NCBI GenBank assembly: GCA_020845635.1
Contig: JADLFI010000018.1
Span: 62,001 to 126,000 of the forward strand
Length of the DNA stretch: 64,000 nt
Origin: Bacteroidia bacterium
Lineage (GTDB): Bacteria; Bacteroidota; Bacteroidia; UBA4408
Direction: 5' to 3'
Shown here in pieces: positions 40,432 through 51,773 of the stretch; the stretch's first letter is position 1; each line of letters opens with the position of its first letter. The notes under the pieces were generated by a model. That model was not told the DNA's origin, searched no databases, and saw nothing but the letters and a program-made list of their open reading frames with translations. The translations under genes were made by a program, and so were the position numbers.

Positions 40432-43400
40432 ATGAAAATAAAACCATATCAGCTTATTGCCCTGCTGTTGTTTATCAGTTACACGGCCACAGTTAGCGCA
40501 CAAAGCATTTCAGGAAAAATAACCGACAAGAAAAACGAACCTGTTATTGGTGCAGCGGTGGTAATAGAAGGCACCACTAAAGGAGTAGCCTCCGATTTAG
40601 ATGGGAATTATAAATTAGTTGACTTAGAACCAAAGAAATACACTATTGTAGTTTCTGCCTTAGGATACGCTAAGCAAAGAAAATCGGTTGATTTGAGTAC
40701 TAATGCCAATCAGGTAATTGATTTTGTTATTGATGATGATGCTTTGCAATTAGACCAAGTAGTAGTTGTAGGCTATGGTTTAGAGCAAAAAAGAGATGTA
40801 ACAGGGTCTATCAGTACTATCAAAGGAAAAGATATAAACAACTCCCTACAGCCTAGTTTTGAACAAAGCATGCAAGGGCGTGCTGCCGGTGTACAGGTAA
40901 CTTCTGCAAATGGTATGGCCGGTGCTCCGGTTAAAATTAATATACGTGGTACCAACTCTATAAGTGCCGGAAGTCAGCCTTTATATGTAGTTGATGGTAT
41001 TCCGGTAACTACGGGTGATTTTAGTCCAGGAAATCTTGGAAGTCGCACCAATGCTTTATCTGACATAAACCCTGCAGATATTGAATCTATAGAAATTTTA
41101 AAAGATGCAGCAGCAGCAGCGATATATGGTTCTCGTGGAGCCAATGGAGTTGTTTTAATTACCACTAAAAAAGGGAAATCCGGTAAAACAGTATTTGATG
41201 CCGGCTACTCGTATGGTGTTTTAAGTCCAACTAATTTAATTAAATATACCAATGCCCAGCAAATGCTTGATTTACGAGATAAAGCTGAAATGGAGATAAA
41301 CGGGAAACCTGAAGATAAAAATAATACCGTAGGTTTTTGGAACAACAATCCTTTTACACGTGCACAAGCCGACAGTTTTGTCAATGCTACCGGTGGAAGC
41401 GACTGGATAAAAGAAACTCTACGGCAGGGAACATTGCAAATGGCTAACCTTTCGGCCTCAGGTGGAAATGATAAAACAACTTTTTACCTCGGTGGGACCT
41501 ACCGTAAAGAAGAAGGCTTTTTGCGCGGTAATAATTTTGAAAGAACAAACGGAAAGATAGCGGTAGAAAATAAGGCCTTCGAGAACCTTTCAATAGGATT
41601 TAATTCTAATTTAAGTTATAGTATTAACGATCGTGTTCCAACCGGAAGCGATGGAGGTTTTGGGTTGGCACAGCTTAAAATGCCTTATATACCAATCTAT
41701 AATGATAACGGACTGTTTAACGATCCTACCGGAAACCCATTGTGGCAATTAGAGAACCGACACTTTACTGCGCGTGTTTTTCGTGCCATCAGTGAGGCTC
41801 ATGCTGATTGGAACATTACCAAGAACTTAAGTTTAAGAAGTAGCTTCGGCACCGATTTCTTGTATCAAAACGAATCGGAATTTAATTTTAGAAACACCCA
41901 GTCTTTAGACACATCTGATGTTTCGAATGCATGGGATAGACGAACCTCTGTGTTTAATTGGATAAATAGTAATTACCTTACCTATCGCATTACCTTAAAC
42001 GAAATACATGATCTTACTGTTTTAGCCGGTAACGAAACGCAAAAATCTAATCGCAATGGTGTTGGTTTATATGGCGAAAAATTTCCTAACGATTATTTTA
42101 CCCAACCCGGTGATGCTATCGTAAAAAGAGGTTATTCTTATACTACAGCTTGGAGTTTTGCTTCGTTTTTTAGTCGTGTAAATTACAAACTTTTTAATAA
42201 GTATTTATTTAGCACCAGCATACGTTATGATGGATCTTCGCGTTTTGGTAATAATAATAAATGGGGCGCTTTCCCGGGTGTTTCGGCAGGTTGGATTTTA
42301 AGCGAGGAAGAATTTATAAAAAAGATTAAACCTATAAGTTTCTTAAAATTACGCGCCAGCTACGGACAAACCGGAAACGCCAATATTGGAGATTTTGCCT
42401 CTTTAGGTTATTACAGCAGTTCTAACGGATATAATGGTTATTCTGCTATTGTTCCTTCCACTTTATCAAATAATAATTTGCGCTGGGAGAAATCAAATCA
42501 GGTGGATGTTAACTTAGATATTGCTTTTCTTAAAAACCGCATAGCCACAAGCATTAACTATTACTACAAAACTTCTAAAGATTTATTGCTAAATATTAGT
42601 ATTCCTACCTCTTCGGGTTATGCACAAGTGTTGCAAAATAAAGGTAAGCTCGAAAATAAAGGAGTTGAAATTAGTTTAAATACTAAAAATTTAGAGGGGA
42701 AATTTGTTTGGTACACCGACTTTAATATTGCTTTTAATCAAAATAAAGTGCTTAATGTTGAGGGGCTAAGTCCTGATGCTTTTGATGATAAAGACCTAGG
42801 AAACAGAGGCGGTGAGGGGCGTGTAATTGAAGGTTACCCGGTAGGTCAGTTTTATGTGGTTGAATGGGCGGGCGTTCAACAAAGTGAAGGGACAATACCT
42901 TTGTGGAATAGCGATGGTTCTCCTAAGGTTGATGCCAATGGCAATCAAATAGAGGTTGTAGTTCCGGCAGGTACAGAGCTGTTTAAAGACAAAAATGGAA
43001 ATCTAATGACTTATGCCAACCCAACAGGAGGTGAGTTTTATGGCGAAAACAGAAAACCTATGGGTAATCCACTGCCTAAGTTTATTGGTGGTATTACTAA
43101 TACCTTTATGTACAAAGGATTTGAGTTGAGTTTCTTATTTAATTTTGTTTATGGAAATACTATTTATGATGATGCTGCAAAAACTCAAATAGGAAGTTTT
43201 AAAAATATAAATCAAAGACCCGAAATATTAGAGGCCTTTACAGTTGATAATCCCTCTGCAGATGTTCCCGCATTGTATAATAATTCAGGAAGCACAAATC
43301 CCAAGAGTGATTATGTGGCTATTAACAGCAGTAGATGGCTGTATGACGCATCTTATATAAGATTAAGAAGTTTAACTTTGGCTTATTCATTTAATGATGA

Positions 43401-43608
43401 TTGGTGCAAGAAAATATTTTTAACCAATATGAAAGTTTTTATCAGTGGTGGTAATTTATTAACTTTTACAAAATTTCCGGGTATGGATCCTGAGGTACTT
43501 CGCAATGTTGACCCCGACTCTGAAAGAGGGAACATAGCGTTTGGAGGCCCGTATTTAGGAACCCCACAAGCTAAAACAATTACAGCAGGTGTAAATATTA
43601 AGTTTTAA
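40432..43608 (+). CDS. SusC/RagA-type TonB-linked outer membrane protein
   Basis: CarboxypepD-reg domain (ISGKITDKKNEPVIGAAVVIEGTTKG), plug (QVVVVGYGLEQKRDVTGSIS), SRGANGVVLITTKKGKSG. Confidence 0.96.
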   Translation: MKIKPYQLIALLLFISYTATVSAQSISGKITDKKNEPVIGAAVVIEGTTKGVASDLDGNYKLVDLEPKKYTIVVSALGYAKQRKSVDLSTNANQVIDFVIDDDALQLDQVVVVGYGLEQKRDVTGSISTIKGKDINNSLQPSFEQSMQGRAAGVQVTSANGMAGAPVKINIRGTNSISAGSQPLYVVDGIPVTTGDFSPGNLGSRTNALSDINPADIESIEILKDAAAAAIYGSRGANGVVLITTKKGKSGKTVFDAGYSYGVLSPTNLIKYTNAQQMLDLRDKAEMEINGKPEDKNNTVGFWNNNPFTRAQADSFVNATGGSDWIKETLRQGTLQMANLSASGGNDKTTFYLGGTYRKEEGFLRGNNFERTNGKIAVENKAFENLSIGFNSNLSYSINDRVPTGSDGGFGLAQLKMPYIPIYNDNGLFNDPTGNPLWQLENRHFTARVFRAISEAHADWNITKNLSLRSSFGTDFLYQNESEFNFRNTQSLDTSDVSNAWDRRTSVFNWINSNYLTYRITLNEIHDLTVLAGNETQKSNRNGVGLYGEKFPNDYFTQPGDAIVKRGYSYTTAWSFASFFSRVNYKLFNKYLFSTSIRYDGSSRFGNNNKWGAFPGVSAGWILSEEEFIKKIKPISFLKLRASYGQTGNANIGDFASLGYYSSSNGYNGYSAIVPSTLSNNNLRWEKSNQVDVNLDIAFLKNRIATSINYYYKTSKDLLLNISIPTSSGYAQVLQNKGKLENKGVEISLNTKNLEGKFVWYTDFNIAFNQNKVLNVEGLSPDAFDDKDLGNRGGEGRVIEGYPVGQFYVVEWAGVQQSEGTIPLWNSDGSPKVDANGNQIEVVVPAGTELFKDKNGNLMTYANPTGGEFYGENRKPMGNPLPKFIGGITNTFMYKGFELSFLFNFVYGNTIYDDAAKTQIGSFKNINQRPEILEAFTVDNPSADVPALYNNSGSTNPKSDYVAINSSRWLYDASYIRLRSLTLAYSFNDDWCKKIFLTNMKVFISGGNLLTFTKFPGMDPEVLRNVDPDSERGNIAFGGPYLGTPQAKTITAGVNIKF

Positions 43609-43629
43609 TTTTTTCTGATAAATAAATTA

Positions 43630-45120
43630 ATGATAAATAGAATGAAAAAAATTGCTCAATTTCTCATAATATTAGTGCTTGGATTATCCATGTTTTCATG
43701 TAAAAAATTTTTGGAGATAAAACCCCAACAAGCATTAATTAACGATAGTGCCATGACTACGGTTAAGGACTTATACGCGGTATTGAATGGTGCCTACGAT
43801 GGCTTGCAAAGTAATAGTGTGGCCGGAGGTGATGTTAGTGCATTTTCTGATTTAATGTCAGATGATTTTGATGTATTGCCCGGAAGATTAAACAACTTTG
43901 GAACTTCTGAGATATATAATGGTCAAACCTCTGTTCAGATAGGCGCCTTAAGCGAGATGTGGAGACAGCATTATGGGGTTATTAATAGAGTAAATAATGT
44001 AATAAGTGTAATTGATAAAAATATAATTTCCGGTCCGGAGTTTGATGCGGTTAAAGATATATACAAAGGCGAAGCCTTATTTATAAGAGCATATTGTAAT
44101 TATAACTTATTGCAAATGTTTGCGCTTCCGTATAATGTTGGTACACCGGGAAATAACAACCAATTAGGAATAGTTTTACGAACCGAGCCAACACTGAATG
44201 GGCCTGATGGTTTATCCAAAGCACGCAGTACTGTTGAGGAGTGTTATAAGAGTATCATTGATGATTTACATGAATCGTTTACCTTACTTAATAAAGCCGG
44301 AAAATCAACTTCTTCTGATAGGGTTTCGGCTATGGCTTCGCAAGCCATGTTGGCAAGGGTTTTATTTACCATGGGAAATTATACCGATGCAGCTAATGCT
44401 GCTGATTATGTTATTGCTTCTAATTACTATCAGTTAGCTAATCAGAATGGGGCAGATTCAACTATTATTTTAAAAAGCCTTATAGACCCAACTAATAGTG
44501 CTTATATGTATAACGGAAAGCCGGAAGTTATCTGGCAATTGGTAAATACCAAAGATGACAACAGCGGAAGTTTGTTCGGTTACTATTTTCCAAAGTATTA
44601 TATGAAAGTAAAAAGTGAATTAATAAACTCAATTGACAGTTTAGATGATAGAATTATAAAAAGTTCATCAGGAAGCACAGTTGATGCCTCCTCAGTGTTT
44701 GTGAATCCTTTAAAATTGGGCGATTGGTATGTCAATAAGTATCGCAAAAGAACAGGAATTAATTATAACAATAATATCATACTTTTACGTTTATCCGAGA
44801 TGTATTATATAAAGGCCGAAGCTGTTGCCTTAGTAAATGGCGTAAACAGTGATGCTTTGGATGCATACAATAAAATGAAATTACGCAACTATGGCATGGG
44901 GTCGTATATACCTGAAACCACCAACGATATTAATGATTTTTTATATAAAGTAAGACACGAAAGAAGAATAGAGTTGATGAGCGAGAATGGCGACAGATAT
45001 AATCAATTAAAGCGTTTAGGCCTGCCCTTGCGTGATGGAACAACCAATTATGCAAAATATGTATTTAAGATTCCTCAAGAAGAAATGGCAAGCAATACCT
45101 TAATTGAACAAAATCCCTAA
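43630..45120 (+). CDS. SusD/RagB-type outer membrane lipoprotein
   Basis: Lipobox MFSCKKFLEIKPQQ; C-terminal NIILLRLSEMYYIKAEA and VRHERRIELMSENGDRYNQLKRLG. Confidence 0.95.
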   Translation: MINRMKKIAQFLIILVLGLSMFSCKKFLEIKPQQALINDSAMTTVKDLYAVLNGAYDGLQSNSVAGGDVSAFSDLMSDDFDVLPGRLNNFGTSEIYNGQTSVQIGALSEMWRQHYGVINRVNNVISVIDKNIISGPEFDAVKDIYKGEALFIRAYCNYNLLQMFALPYNVGTPGNNNQLGIVLRTEPTLNGPDGLSKARSTVEECYKSIIDDLHESFTLLNKAGKSTSSDRVSAMASQAMLARVLFTMGNYTDAANAADYVIASNYYQLANQNGADSTIILKSLIDPTNSAYMYNGKPEVIWQLVNTKDDNSGSLFGYYFPKYYMKVKSELINSIDSLDDRIIKSSSGSTVDASSVFVNPLKLGDWYVNKYRKRTGINYNNNIILLRLSEMYYIKAEAVALVNGVNSDALDAYNKMKLRNYGMGSYIPETTNDINDFLYKVRHERRIELMSENGDRYNQLKRLGLPLRDGTTNYAKYVFKIPQEEMASNTLIEQNP

Positions 45121-45402
45121 TTTGCGTATTTCTTGTAGGAAACAATAAGTTTTATATAATTGTTTTTATGATGAATGCTTTGGCTTTATTTGTGATAAAC
45201 CTTGTACCTTGAGAATAAAGAGTATTCTTAAAGTACGGTACTTAAAATGAAAAAGCCTTTATCTGAAAACAAGTTCATTCTTATATATTCATTTTATTGC
45301 AACAAACCCTTCAATTGGTTTTACCATTTTCTCTTTTTTCTCTGATGTAAAAAAGTATCAATTCAAACAATCGAGCTTGATAATTATGCATTGAGAAGTT
45401 TA

Positions 45403-48400
45403 CTAGAACGATTTGTTAACACCAACTACCCATCTGAATTTAATAAATTCAGGCTCGGTGAATGGCGGAGTATTAATAAATAATGGTGCGTCAAATCTTA
45501 TGCAGAATGGTTTTATGTTTTGCATTGGGCCAAATTTCTTTATATATATAGCAGTACCTATACCGGCATCAGCTTTTAATAAGTTTTTAACTTCATAGGA
45601 TTTAATGTTCCCTAATTGCAAAACACCTGCATCAGCAAATAAATACAAATCATAATCAATTATTCCTCTAATACGCGATGTTCCTTTTTTCCATAAACGA
45701 TCAAAACCTAATTCGGCATTAATAGATGCTCCGGAATTTATACGATAGTTTAATTGTTGAACTCCATTAATATCATTAACAGGCATTAAATACCCTGCAA
45801 AGCCACGTAAATTTAGCCCTCCGCCTTGCTGAAAATGATTGGTGTTTACATCATACTTGCTCCAACTTCTTGGAACAAAAGCATCGGCACGAGTATATTT
45901 ATTATCCATTAATTGTTCAGGATTAGCACCTGCAGCATATAGTTGTGACTCAATCGGGGTATTGCTTCCGGTTCCAAATTGCGCAAAAACACGAGTGTTT
46001 ACATCAAAAGAACCTAAAGCACTACGATTAATAGCTGTCATTGAAATTTGCGAATAATCATAATCACTCCACATGGTCGATGCTTTTAGGTTCATATTTA
46101 TATAACCGTATCCTTTAAAATATCGGTATTGATAATCAAAACCTAAATTGGCAGTATTATTCCACTTGTCATGCTGCCACAAATCTTTATACATTAAATA
46201 AATTAAATCAGTACTATCTTTACGATACATGCTTTTGGCATAGGCATAAAAACGGGTGTTCAAGGTTTCTGATTTTTTTTCTACCCCAACAATATTATAC
46301 ACCAAACCATCTAACCAACGGCTGGTTAAATACCAGGCTGAGTTTTTTACTATTTTATTGGTAGGGTTTGTATAGTTTAAAGCGTACGAAAATTTCTTTA
46401 ACGAGAAATTGTAGTTCTTATCTTCAATATTCTGCCCAATCATTGAACTAAACCAAACCGTAAAGTCAAAAACATTTTTATACTTTAGGTAGTTCCCGTT
46501 AATATGTGCTCCTATTTTGGCGCCATCAAAACGATTGTACCAAAAGTCAGGTCTTAAAAAGAACTCATAATGATGTCGGTCAGAAGGGTTATTAAGTCGG
46601 TGGTCAAAATCTAAAGTTGTTTTATCAAATGTTTTGTTGTTTAATAAATTAACATCTCCTAAGCGATTGCTTGGGTCAATAATAATATTATTGATACCTC
46701 CCGGAATATTTACCGATGCCTCATACTTTGGTTTTAGTTTTCCCCAACCCACCCAACGTGGCAGAACTTGTGCCTCTGTTTTTTTTACAAACCAATGGTT
46801 AGGAATATGAAAATGATATACCGAATCGTTTTTTGAAATAACATCAAAATCAAGCGGCATTTGCATTTCACCAAGTCGCTTAAATGTTATTTTATAAACA
46901 TCAGTGCCGGCCTTTACATCAGGTTTAATTTTTCCAATTTTGTAATCTATTACTTTATCGGTTTCTATCCATTGGTCAAAGAACCAGTTTAAATCAACTT
47001 TTGTATATTGAATCATACTGTTCCTAAAATCTTCAACATAAGGATGACAGAATTTCCATTGCTCAAAATAATGTTTCATGGCTGCCAGAAATAGACTGTC
47101 GCCCAGCACATATTGCAAATTGTAAAGCATGGTACCCGTTTTGAAATATACATTGCGGTAACCGCCACCATGTCCCAAAGCACCGTTAAAATCATCGCTA
47201 TGAATATTTAAGGGTGTTGAGGTTCCTCTTATCGCATCATTAATATAAGGGTTATATACACGGGCATCTATAGCTAATTCATCTCGCATAAATTTATTTA
47301 CATATTTCGATTTAGGATTAGCCTTAACTAAAGTATCGCCATCAATGGCAGTTAACCCCCAGGCAGTTAAAAACTGGGTAAAGCCTTCATCTAACATGGC
47401 TCTGTAGGTTTCGTTATTACCTACCATACCAAAAAACCAGTTATGGCCAACTTCATGAACTAATAATTGACGATAGTCAGGATCTCTACCACCATCTAAA
47501 GTAAGCATAGGATATTCCATACCGTCTCGTGCATCGGCTACTACCATTTTGGGGTAGGCATACATTCCGAAATCTCGGGAAAATATTTTTATAACCTTGC
47601 CCGTATATTGTGCAGCGTTAAGCCATCCCGATGCATGAGGCTCTTGAACCACAGCTATAACTTTTGTTTTTCCCCATGAGTACTCATCTATACGATAAGT
47701 GGGGTCGGCTGTAAAGGCAAAGTCATGTACATTCTCTGCATGATATTTCCAAACTTTTCTCTTGTTTTTGTCATACGGAGTTATTACCGATGGAGGAGAG
47801 TTCCAAACCTTATCTTTAAAGTTCGTAATGTCTAATTTTTCGCGTAGTTCGTCAGGTAATACTTCTTCCTGATTCAACAAATTGCCTGTAGCTTCAACTA
47901 CAAAGTTATCCGCAAAATCAAGCTCTACATCATAAGCTCCAAAATCACCATAAAATTCTTTCCCTAAATGCTGCTGTGTATCCCAGCCAAATTTTGAGTC
48001 GTACACCGAAATGCGAGGGTACCAGTGTACTCCATCATAATGTTTTTGGCCAAAGCTGTTAAAGGCCTTCATACGTCTGCGTGTACTACCGTAATCATAA
48101 TAGGTTTTAAAATCAATATCAAAGGTTATGGATTCGCCCGATTTTAAAGTCTTTGGGAGCCATACCTTGGCAATTGTATTATCATATTCTATTTTGCATG
48201 CAATACCGTTTACATTCAATTTTAAAATCTCTGTGCCTTTCTTTTCTCTTTCATATTTACCGTAGCGGGGCTTTACTTTATTTTCTTTCTGTAACTCATC
48301 AAGATAAGAATCGGGTTGAAAAGCATTTTGGTATAAATGAAAAAATACAAAATTCAAATCATCGGGACTATTGTTCCAATATGTCAAACTCTCACGTCCT

Positions 48401-48612
48401 TCAATAATATCGGTTGTTTCGTCAATTTTAGCTTTAATATCATAATATACATCTTGTTGCCAATACCCGGGATATGGAGGGCGGTTTTTCCAGTAATTAG
48501 GATTATCGGTGTTACGGTAGGTATTAGGCTTCTGTAAAGGGTTATAAGCCTGTCCATAACTGTTGAGCTGAAAAATGAGCAGCGCAACTATACAAGTATA
48601 AAATTTAGTCAC
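45403..48612 (-). CDS. Large M1-family metallopeptidase with C-terminal outer-membrane-barrel-like region
   Basis: Signal peptide; YRQLLVHEVGHNWFFGMVGNNETYRAMLDEGFT (HExxH-x18-E). About 400 C-terminal residues of alternating aromatic/polar strands with GGGLNLRGFAGY, ending WVVGVNKSF. Confidence 0.9.
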   Translation of the reverse strand: MTKFYTCIVALLIFQLNSYGQAYNPLQKPNTYRNTDNPNYWKNRPPYPGYWQQDVYYDIKAKIDETTDIIEGRESLTYWNNSPDDLNFVFFHLYQNAFQPDSYLDELQKENKVKPRYGKYEREKKGTEILKLNVNGIACKIEYDNTIAKVWLPKTLKSGESITFDIDFKTYYDYGSTRRRMKAFNSFGQKHYDGVHWYPRISVYDSKFGWDTQQHLGKEFYGDFGAYDVELDFADNFVVEATGNLLNQEEVLPDELREKLDITNFKDKVWNSPPSVITPYDKNKRKVWKYHAENVHDFAFTADPTYRIDEYSWGKTKVIAVVQEPHASGWLNAAQYTGKVIKIFSRDFGMYAYPKMVVADARDGMEYPMLTLDGGRDPDYRQLLVHEVGHNWFFGMVGNNETYRAMLDEGFTQFLTAWGLTAIDGDTLVKANPKSKYVNKFMRDELAIDARVYNPYINDAIRGTSTPLNIHSDDFNGALGHGGGYRNVYFKTGTMLYNLQYVLGDSLFLAAMKHYFEQWKFCHPYVEDFRNSMIQYTKVDLNWFFDQWIETDKVIDYKIGKIKPDVKAGTDVYKITFKRLGEMQMPLDFDVISKNDSVYHFHIPNHWFVKKTEAQVLPRWVGWGKLKPKYEASVNIPGGINNIIIDPSNRLGDVNLLNNKTFDKTTLDFDHRLNNPSDRHHYEFFLRPDFWYNRFDGAKIGAHINGNYLKYKNVFDFTVWFSSMIGQNIEDKNYNFSLKKFSYALNYTNPTNKIVKNSAWYLTSRWLDGLVYNIVGVEKKSETLNTRFYAYAKSMYRKDSTDLIYLMYKDLWQHDKWNNTANLGFDYQYRYFKGYGYINMNLKASTMWSDYDYSQISMTAINRSALGSFDVNTRVFAQFGTGSNTPIESQLYAAGANPEQLMDNKYTRADAFVPRSWSKYDVNTNHFQQGGGLNLRGFAGYLMPVNDINGVQQLNYRINSGASINAELGFDRLWKKGTSRIRGIIDYDLYLFADAGVLQLGNIKSYEVKNLLKADAGIGTAIYIKKFGPMQNIKPFCIRFDAPLFINTPPFTEPEFIKFRWVVGVNKSF

Positions 48613-48779
48613 TATGTTTTAAGTTGAAAATTTAATTTGTGGGCTAATGTAACAATTACACTTTGCAATACAAATGGATTTTTTGAACAATTATTTAAGC
48701 ATTGTGTAATATTATTTCCACATAACTCTGAAAAAATCCGTTTATTTGTAAGTTTTAAACGAATGAGTATTCACTAAAA

Positions 48780-49856
48780 ATGTCAACTGAAAAGTCAGTA
48801 ATATTTTTATTCCCATATCCTTTAAACGAAGCTCCCAGTCAGCGCTTTCGCTTTGTTCAATATCTTGAAATATTGAAAAATAAAGGCTTTGTAATTGAAA
48901 CTCATTCATACTTGAGCCAATCGGCATGGAAAATATTATACCAGCCCGGACGCTTTTTTAAAAAATTCTTATGTATTGCCCATAGCTATATTAAGCGACT
49001 TCTATTGCTGTCACAGATTAAAAAGTTTGACTATGTTTTTATTCATCGTGAAGCAGCGCCTTTAGGGCCGCCATTACTTGAATTTATTATTGCAAAGATT
49101 CTTAAAAAGAAGATAATCTACGATTTTGATGATGCTATCTGGCTTCCTAATTATTCTGAAAGCAATCGTTTTTTCTCGTTCTTGAAATGGTATTCCAATA
49201 CTAGAGTTATTTGTAAATGGTCCTATAAAGTATCGTGTGGAAACGAATATCTATGCAACTTTGCAAGTAAATACAATTCTCAGGTGGTGTATAACCCAAC
49301 AACTATTGATACCGATAATTATCACAACCGTATAAGCAATCAACAAAAAGAGAAGTTTGTAATTGGTTGGACAGGGAGTCACAGTACTACCCAATACCTA
49401 AGCCAAATTGAAGAGGTTTTACAAAAACTGGAAAATAAATATGACTTTGAGTTTCGAGTTATTGCTGACATTCCGCCAACGATTAGTTTACAATCATTTA
49501 AATTTATTAAATGGCAAAAAGATACCGAGATTGACGATTTGCTTACTTTTAACATTGGTATAATGCCTTTGGTAAACGACCCTTGGGCCAGTGGCAAATG
49601 TGGCTTTAAAGCCCTTCAATACATGGCTTTGGGTATTCCTGCCTTAGTTTCACCGGTAGGGGTAAACACAAAAATTGTGGATCATGGCGTTAATGGGTTT
49701 ATTTGCACCACAGCACAAGACTGGGAAGATGCCATTGAAAAATTAATAACCGATAAAAATTTATTATCCCTTATGGCAGCCAATACCCGAAGTAAAATAA
49801 TTGATTATTATTCGGTAAAATCAAATACCGATAACTTTATTTCCTTGTTTTCTTAA
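48780..49856 (+). CDS. Glycosyltransferase, GT-B fold
   Basis: [69 protein letters not shown]. Confidence 0.82.
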   Translation: MSTEKSVIFLFPYPLNEAPSQRFRFVQYLEILKNKGFVIETHSYLSQSAWKILYQPGRFFKKFLCIAHSYIKRLLLLSQIKKFDYVFIHREAAPLGPPLLEFIIAKILKKKIIYDFDDAIWLPNYSESNRFFSFLKWYSNTRVICKWSYKVSCGNEYLCNFASKYNSQVVYNPTTIDTDNYHNRISNQQKEKFVIGWTGSHSTTQYLSQIEEVLQKLENKYDFEFRVIADIPPTISLQSFKFIKWQKDTEIDDLLTFNIGIMPLVNDPWASGKCGFKALQYMALGIPALVSPVGVNTKIVDHGVNGFICTTAQDWEDAIEKLITDKNLLSLMAANTRSKIIDYYSVKSNTDNFISLFS

Positions 49857-49933
49857 CTAACTATAATTTTTTATCAAAAAAAATAAGATATTGCAGTCTT
49901 AATAAATATTCGAATTTAATATACAAATTAATT

Positions 49934-51019
49934 ATGATTAAAACAACAGCCTTAACTCAAACACACATTCAGCTTAATGCAAAAATGATTCCTTTTGCAG
50001 GTTACAATATGCCTGTTTCCTACGAAGGTATTAATGTAGAGCACGAAACTGTGCGCAATGCTGTGGGGGTATTTGATGTGTCGCACATGGGCGAATTTAT
50101 TTTAAAGGGAAGTAATGCACTTGATTTAATTCAAAGAGTTTGCAGTAATGATGCTTCAGTATTAACTGATGGAAAAGTTCAATACACTTGTTTGCCAAAC
50201 GAAACAGGAGGTATTGTTGACGATTTGCTGGTTTACCGTCTTACACAAGAATCGTATATGTTAGTTGTAAATGCCTCTAATATTGAAAAAGATTGGAATT
50301 GGATTAATAAGTTCAACAGTAAAGGTGTAGAAATGCATAATATTAGTGATAAAACATCTTTATTGGCTATTCAAGGCCCTAATTCAATTGATGCCTTGCA
50401 GCCTTTAACGGATATCAAATTAAGTGAAATGCCTTATTATACCTTTAAGAAGGGGAATTTTGCAGGAATTGATAATGTTCTAATATCAAACACCGGATAT
50501 ACAGGTGCCGGAGGATTTGAAATTTATTTTGAAAACCAGCATGCACAACATATTTGGGACGAGATATTTAAATCAGGACAGTCTTTTGGGATAAAACCTG
50601 TTGGTTTGGGAGCACGCGATACTCTACGCTTGGAAATGGGTTTTTGTTTGTATGGCAATGATATTGATGATACTACTTCACCTATTGCAGCCGGTTTGGG
50701 CTGGATTACCAAGTTTAACAAAGAGTTTACCAACAGCAGTAATTTGCTAAAGGAAAAAGAAAGTGGGGTGGAGAAAAAATTAATTGGTTTTGAAATGATT
50801 GATCGCGGTATTCCTCGCCACGATTACGAAATATGCAATGAAGCAGGGAATGTAATAGGAAAGGTTACATCAGGAACCCAATCGCCTACCTTGCAAAAGG
50901 GAATAGGTATGGGCTACGTAAAAACCGAATTTTCAAAGGCTGGGAATGAGATATTTATAAAAGTGCGCGATCGTCAATTAAAAGCGGTTGTTGTAAAGGT
51001 ACCTTTCCTGAAAAAATAA
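49934..51019 (+). CDS. gcvT: Glycine cleavage system T protein (aminomethyltransferase)
   Basis: [79 protein letters not shown]. Confidence 0.95.
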   Translation: MIKTTALTQTHIQLNAKMIPFAGYNMPVSYEGINVEHETVRNAVGVFDVSHMGEFILKGSNALDLIQRVCSNDASVLTDGKVQYTCLPNETGGIVDDLLVYRLTQESYMLVVNASNIEKDWNWINKFNSKGVEMHNISDKTSLLAIQGPNSIDALQPLTDIKLSEMPYYTFKKGNFAGIDNVLISNTGYTGAGGFEIYFENQHAQHIWDEIFKSGQSFGIKPVGLGARDTLRLEMGFCLYGNDIDDTTSPIAAGLGWITKFNKEFTNSSNLLKEKESGVEKKLIGFEMIDRGIPRHDYEICNEAGNVIGKVTSGTQSPTLQKGIGMGYVKTEFSKAGNEIFIKVRDRQLKAVVVKVPFLKK

Positions 51020-51027
51020 TTTGCCTT

Positions 51028-51744
51028 ATGCAACATGGTCCTACAATAGATGTTTGCCTTACACCATACCTTTATCCGGTGTATGAAAAAGAAGAGCAAA
51101 TAGTAGTAATTATTGATATACTACGTGCTACTTCAGCAATATGTACTGCATTTCAATATGGTGTTACAAAAATTATTCCTGTAGCCTCGGTAGAGGAAGC
51201 CACAAAATATAAGCAACAAGGTTATTTAGTAGGGGCCGAACGTAATGCCCAAACTCTTGATGGATTTGACTTTGGGAATTCGCCTTTTGATTATATGACG
51301 GAAAGAATAAAGAATCAAACAGTTGTGATTACCACTACTAATGGAACTCAAGCTATTGAGGCAGCAAAAAATGCCTACTCCGTTGTTATTGGTTCCTTCT
51401 TAAATATAACAGCATTATGCAATTGGTTAGTAAGCCAAAACAAACCTATATTGTTGCTGTGTAGCGGATGGAAAAATAAGTTTAACCTTGAAGATACCTT
51501 ATTTGCCGGTGCTGTAGCCAATACACTCAGTCAGATAGGAGTTTTTAAATTGTTAGATGCTGCTCTGGCTGCCAAGTATCTATACCTACAGGCTCACGAG
51601 AATCCGTATAAGTTTTTGAATTACTCTTCGCACAAAGAAAGATTATCAGCCTTAGGACTAAAAGAAGATATAAAGTATTGCCTGGCAGTAGATAAAACAA
51701 ATGTTATCCCTAAACTCGATGAAAACTATTTAGTGCTACTGTAA
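51028..51744 (+). CDS. comB: 2-phosphosulfolactate phosphatase family protein
   Basis: VVIIDILRATSAICTAFQYG, GFDFGNSPFDY, TTTNGTQAIEAAKNA, LLCSGWKNKFNLEDTLFAG. Confidence 0.9.
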   Translation: MQHGPTIDVCLTPYLYPVYEKEEQIVVIIDILRATSAICTAFQYGVTKIIPVASVEEATKYKQQGYLVGAERNAQTLDGFDFGNSPFDYMTERIKNQTVVITTTNGTQAIEAAKNAYSVVIGSFLNITALCNWLVSQNKPILLLCSGWKNKFNLEDTLFAGAVANTLSQIGVFKLLDAALAAKYLYLQAHENPYKFLNYSSHKERLSALGLKEDIKYCLAVDKTNVIPKLDENYLVLL

Positions 51745-51773
51745 GTTTCATTTTATTAATACCAATACTCCTA

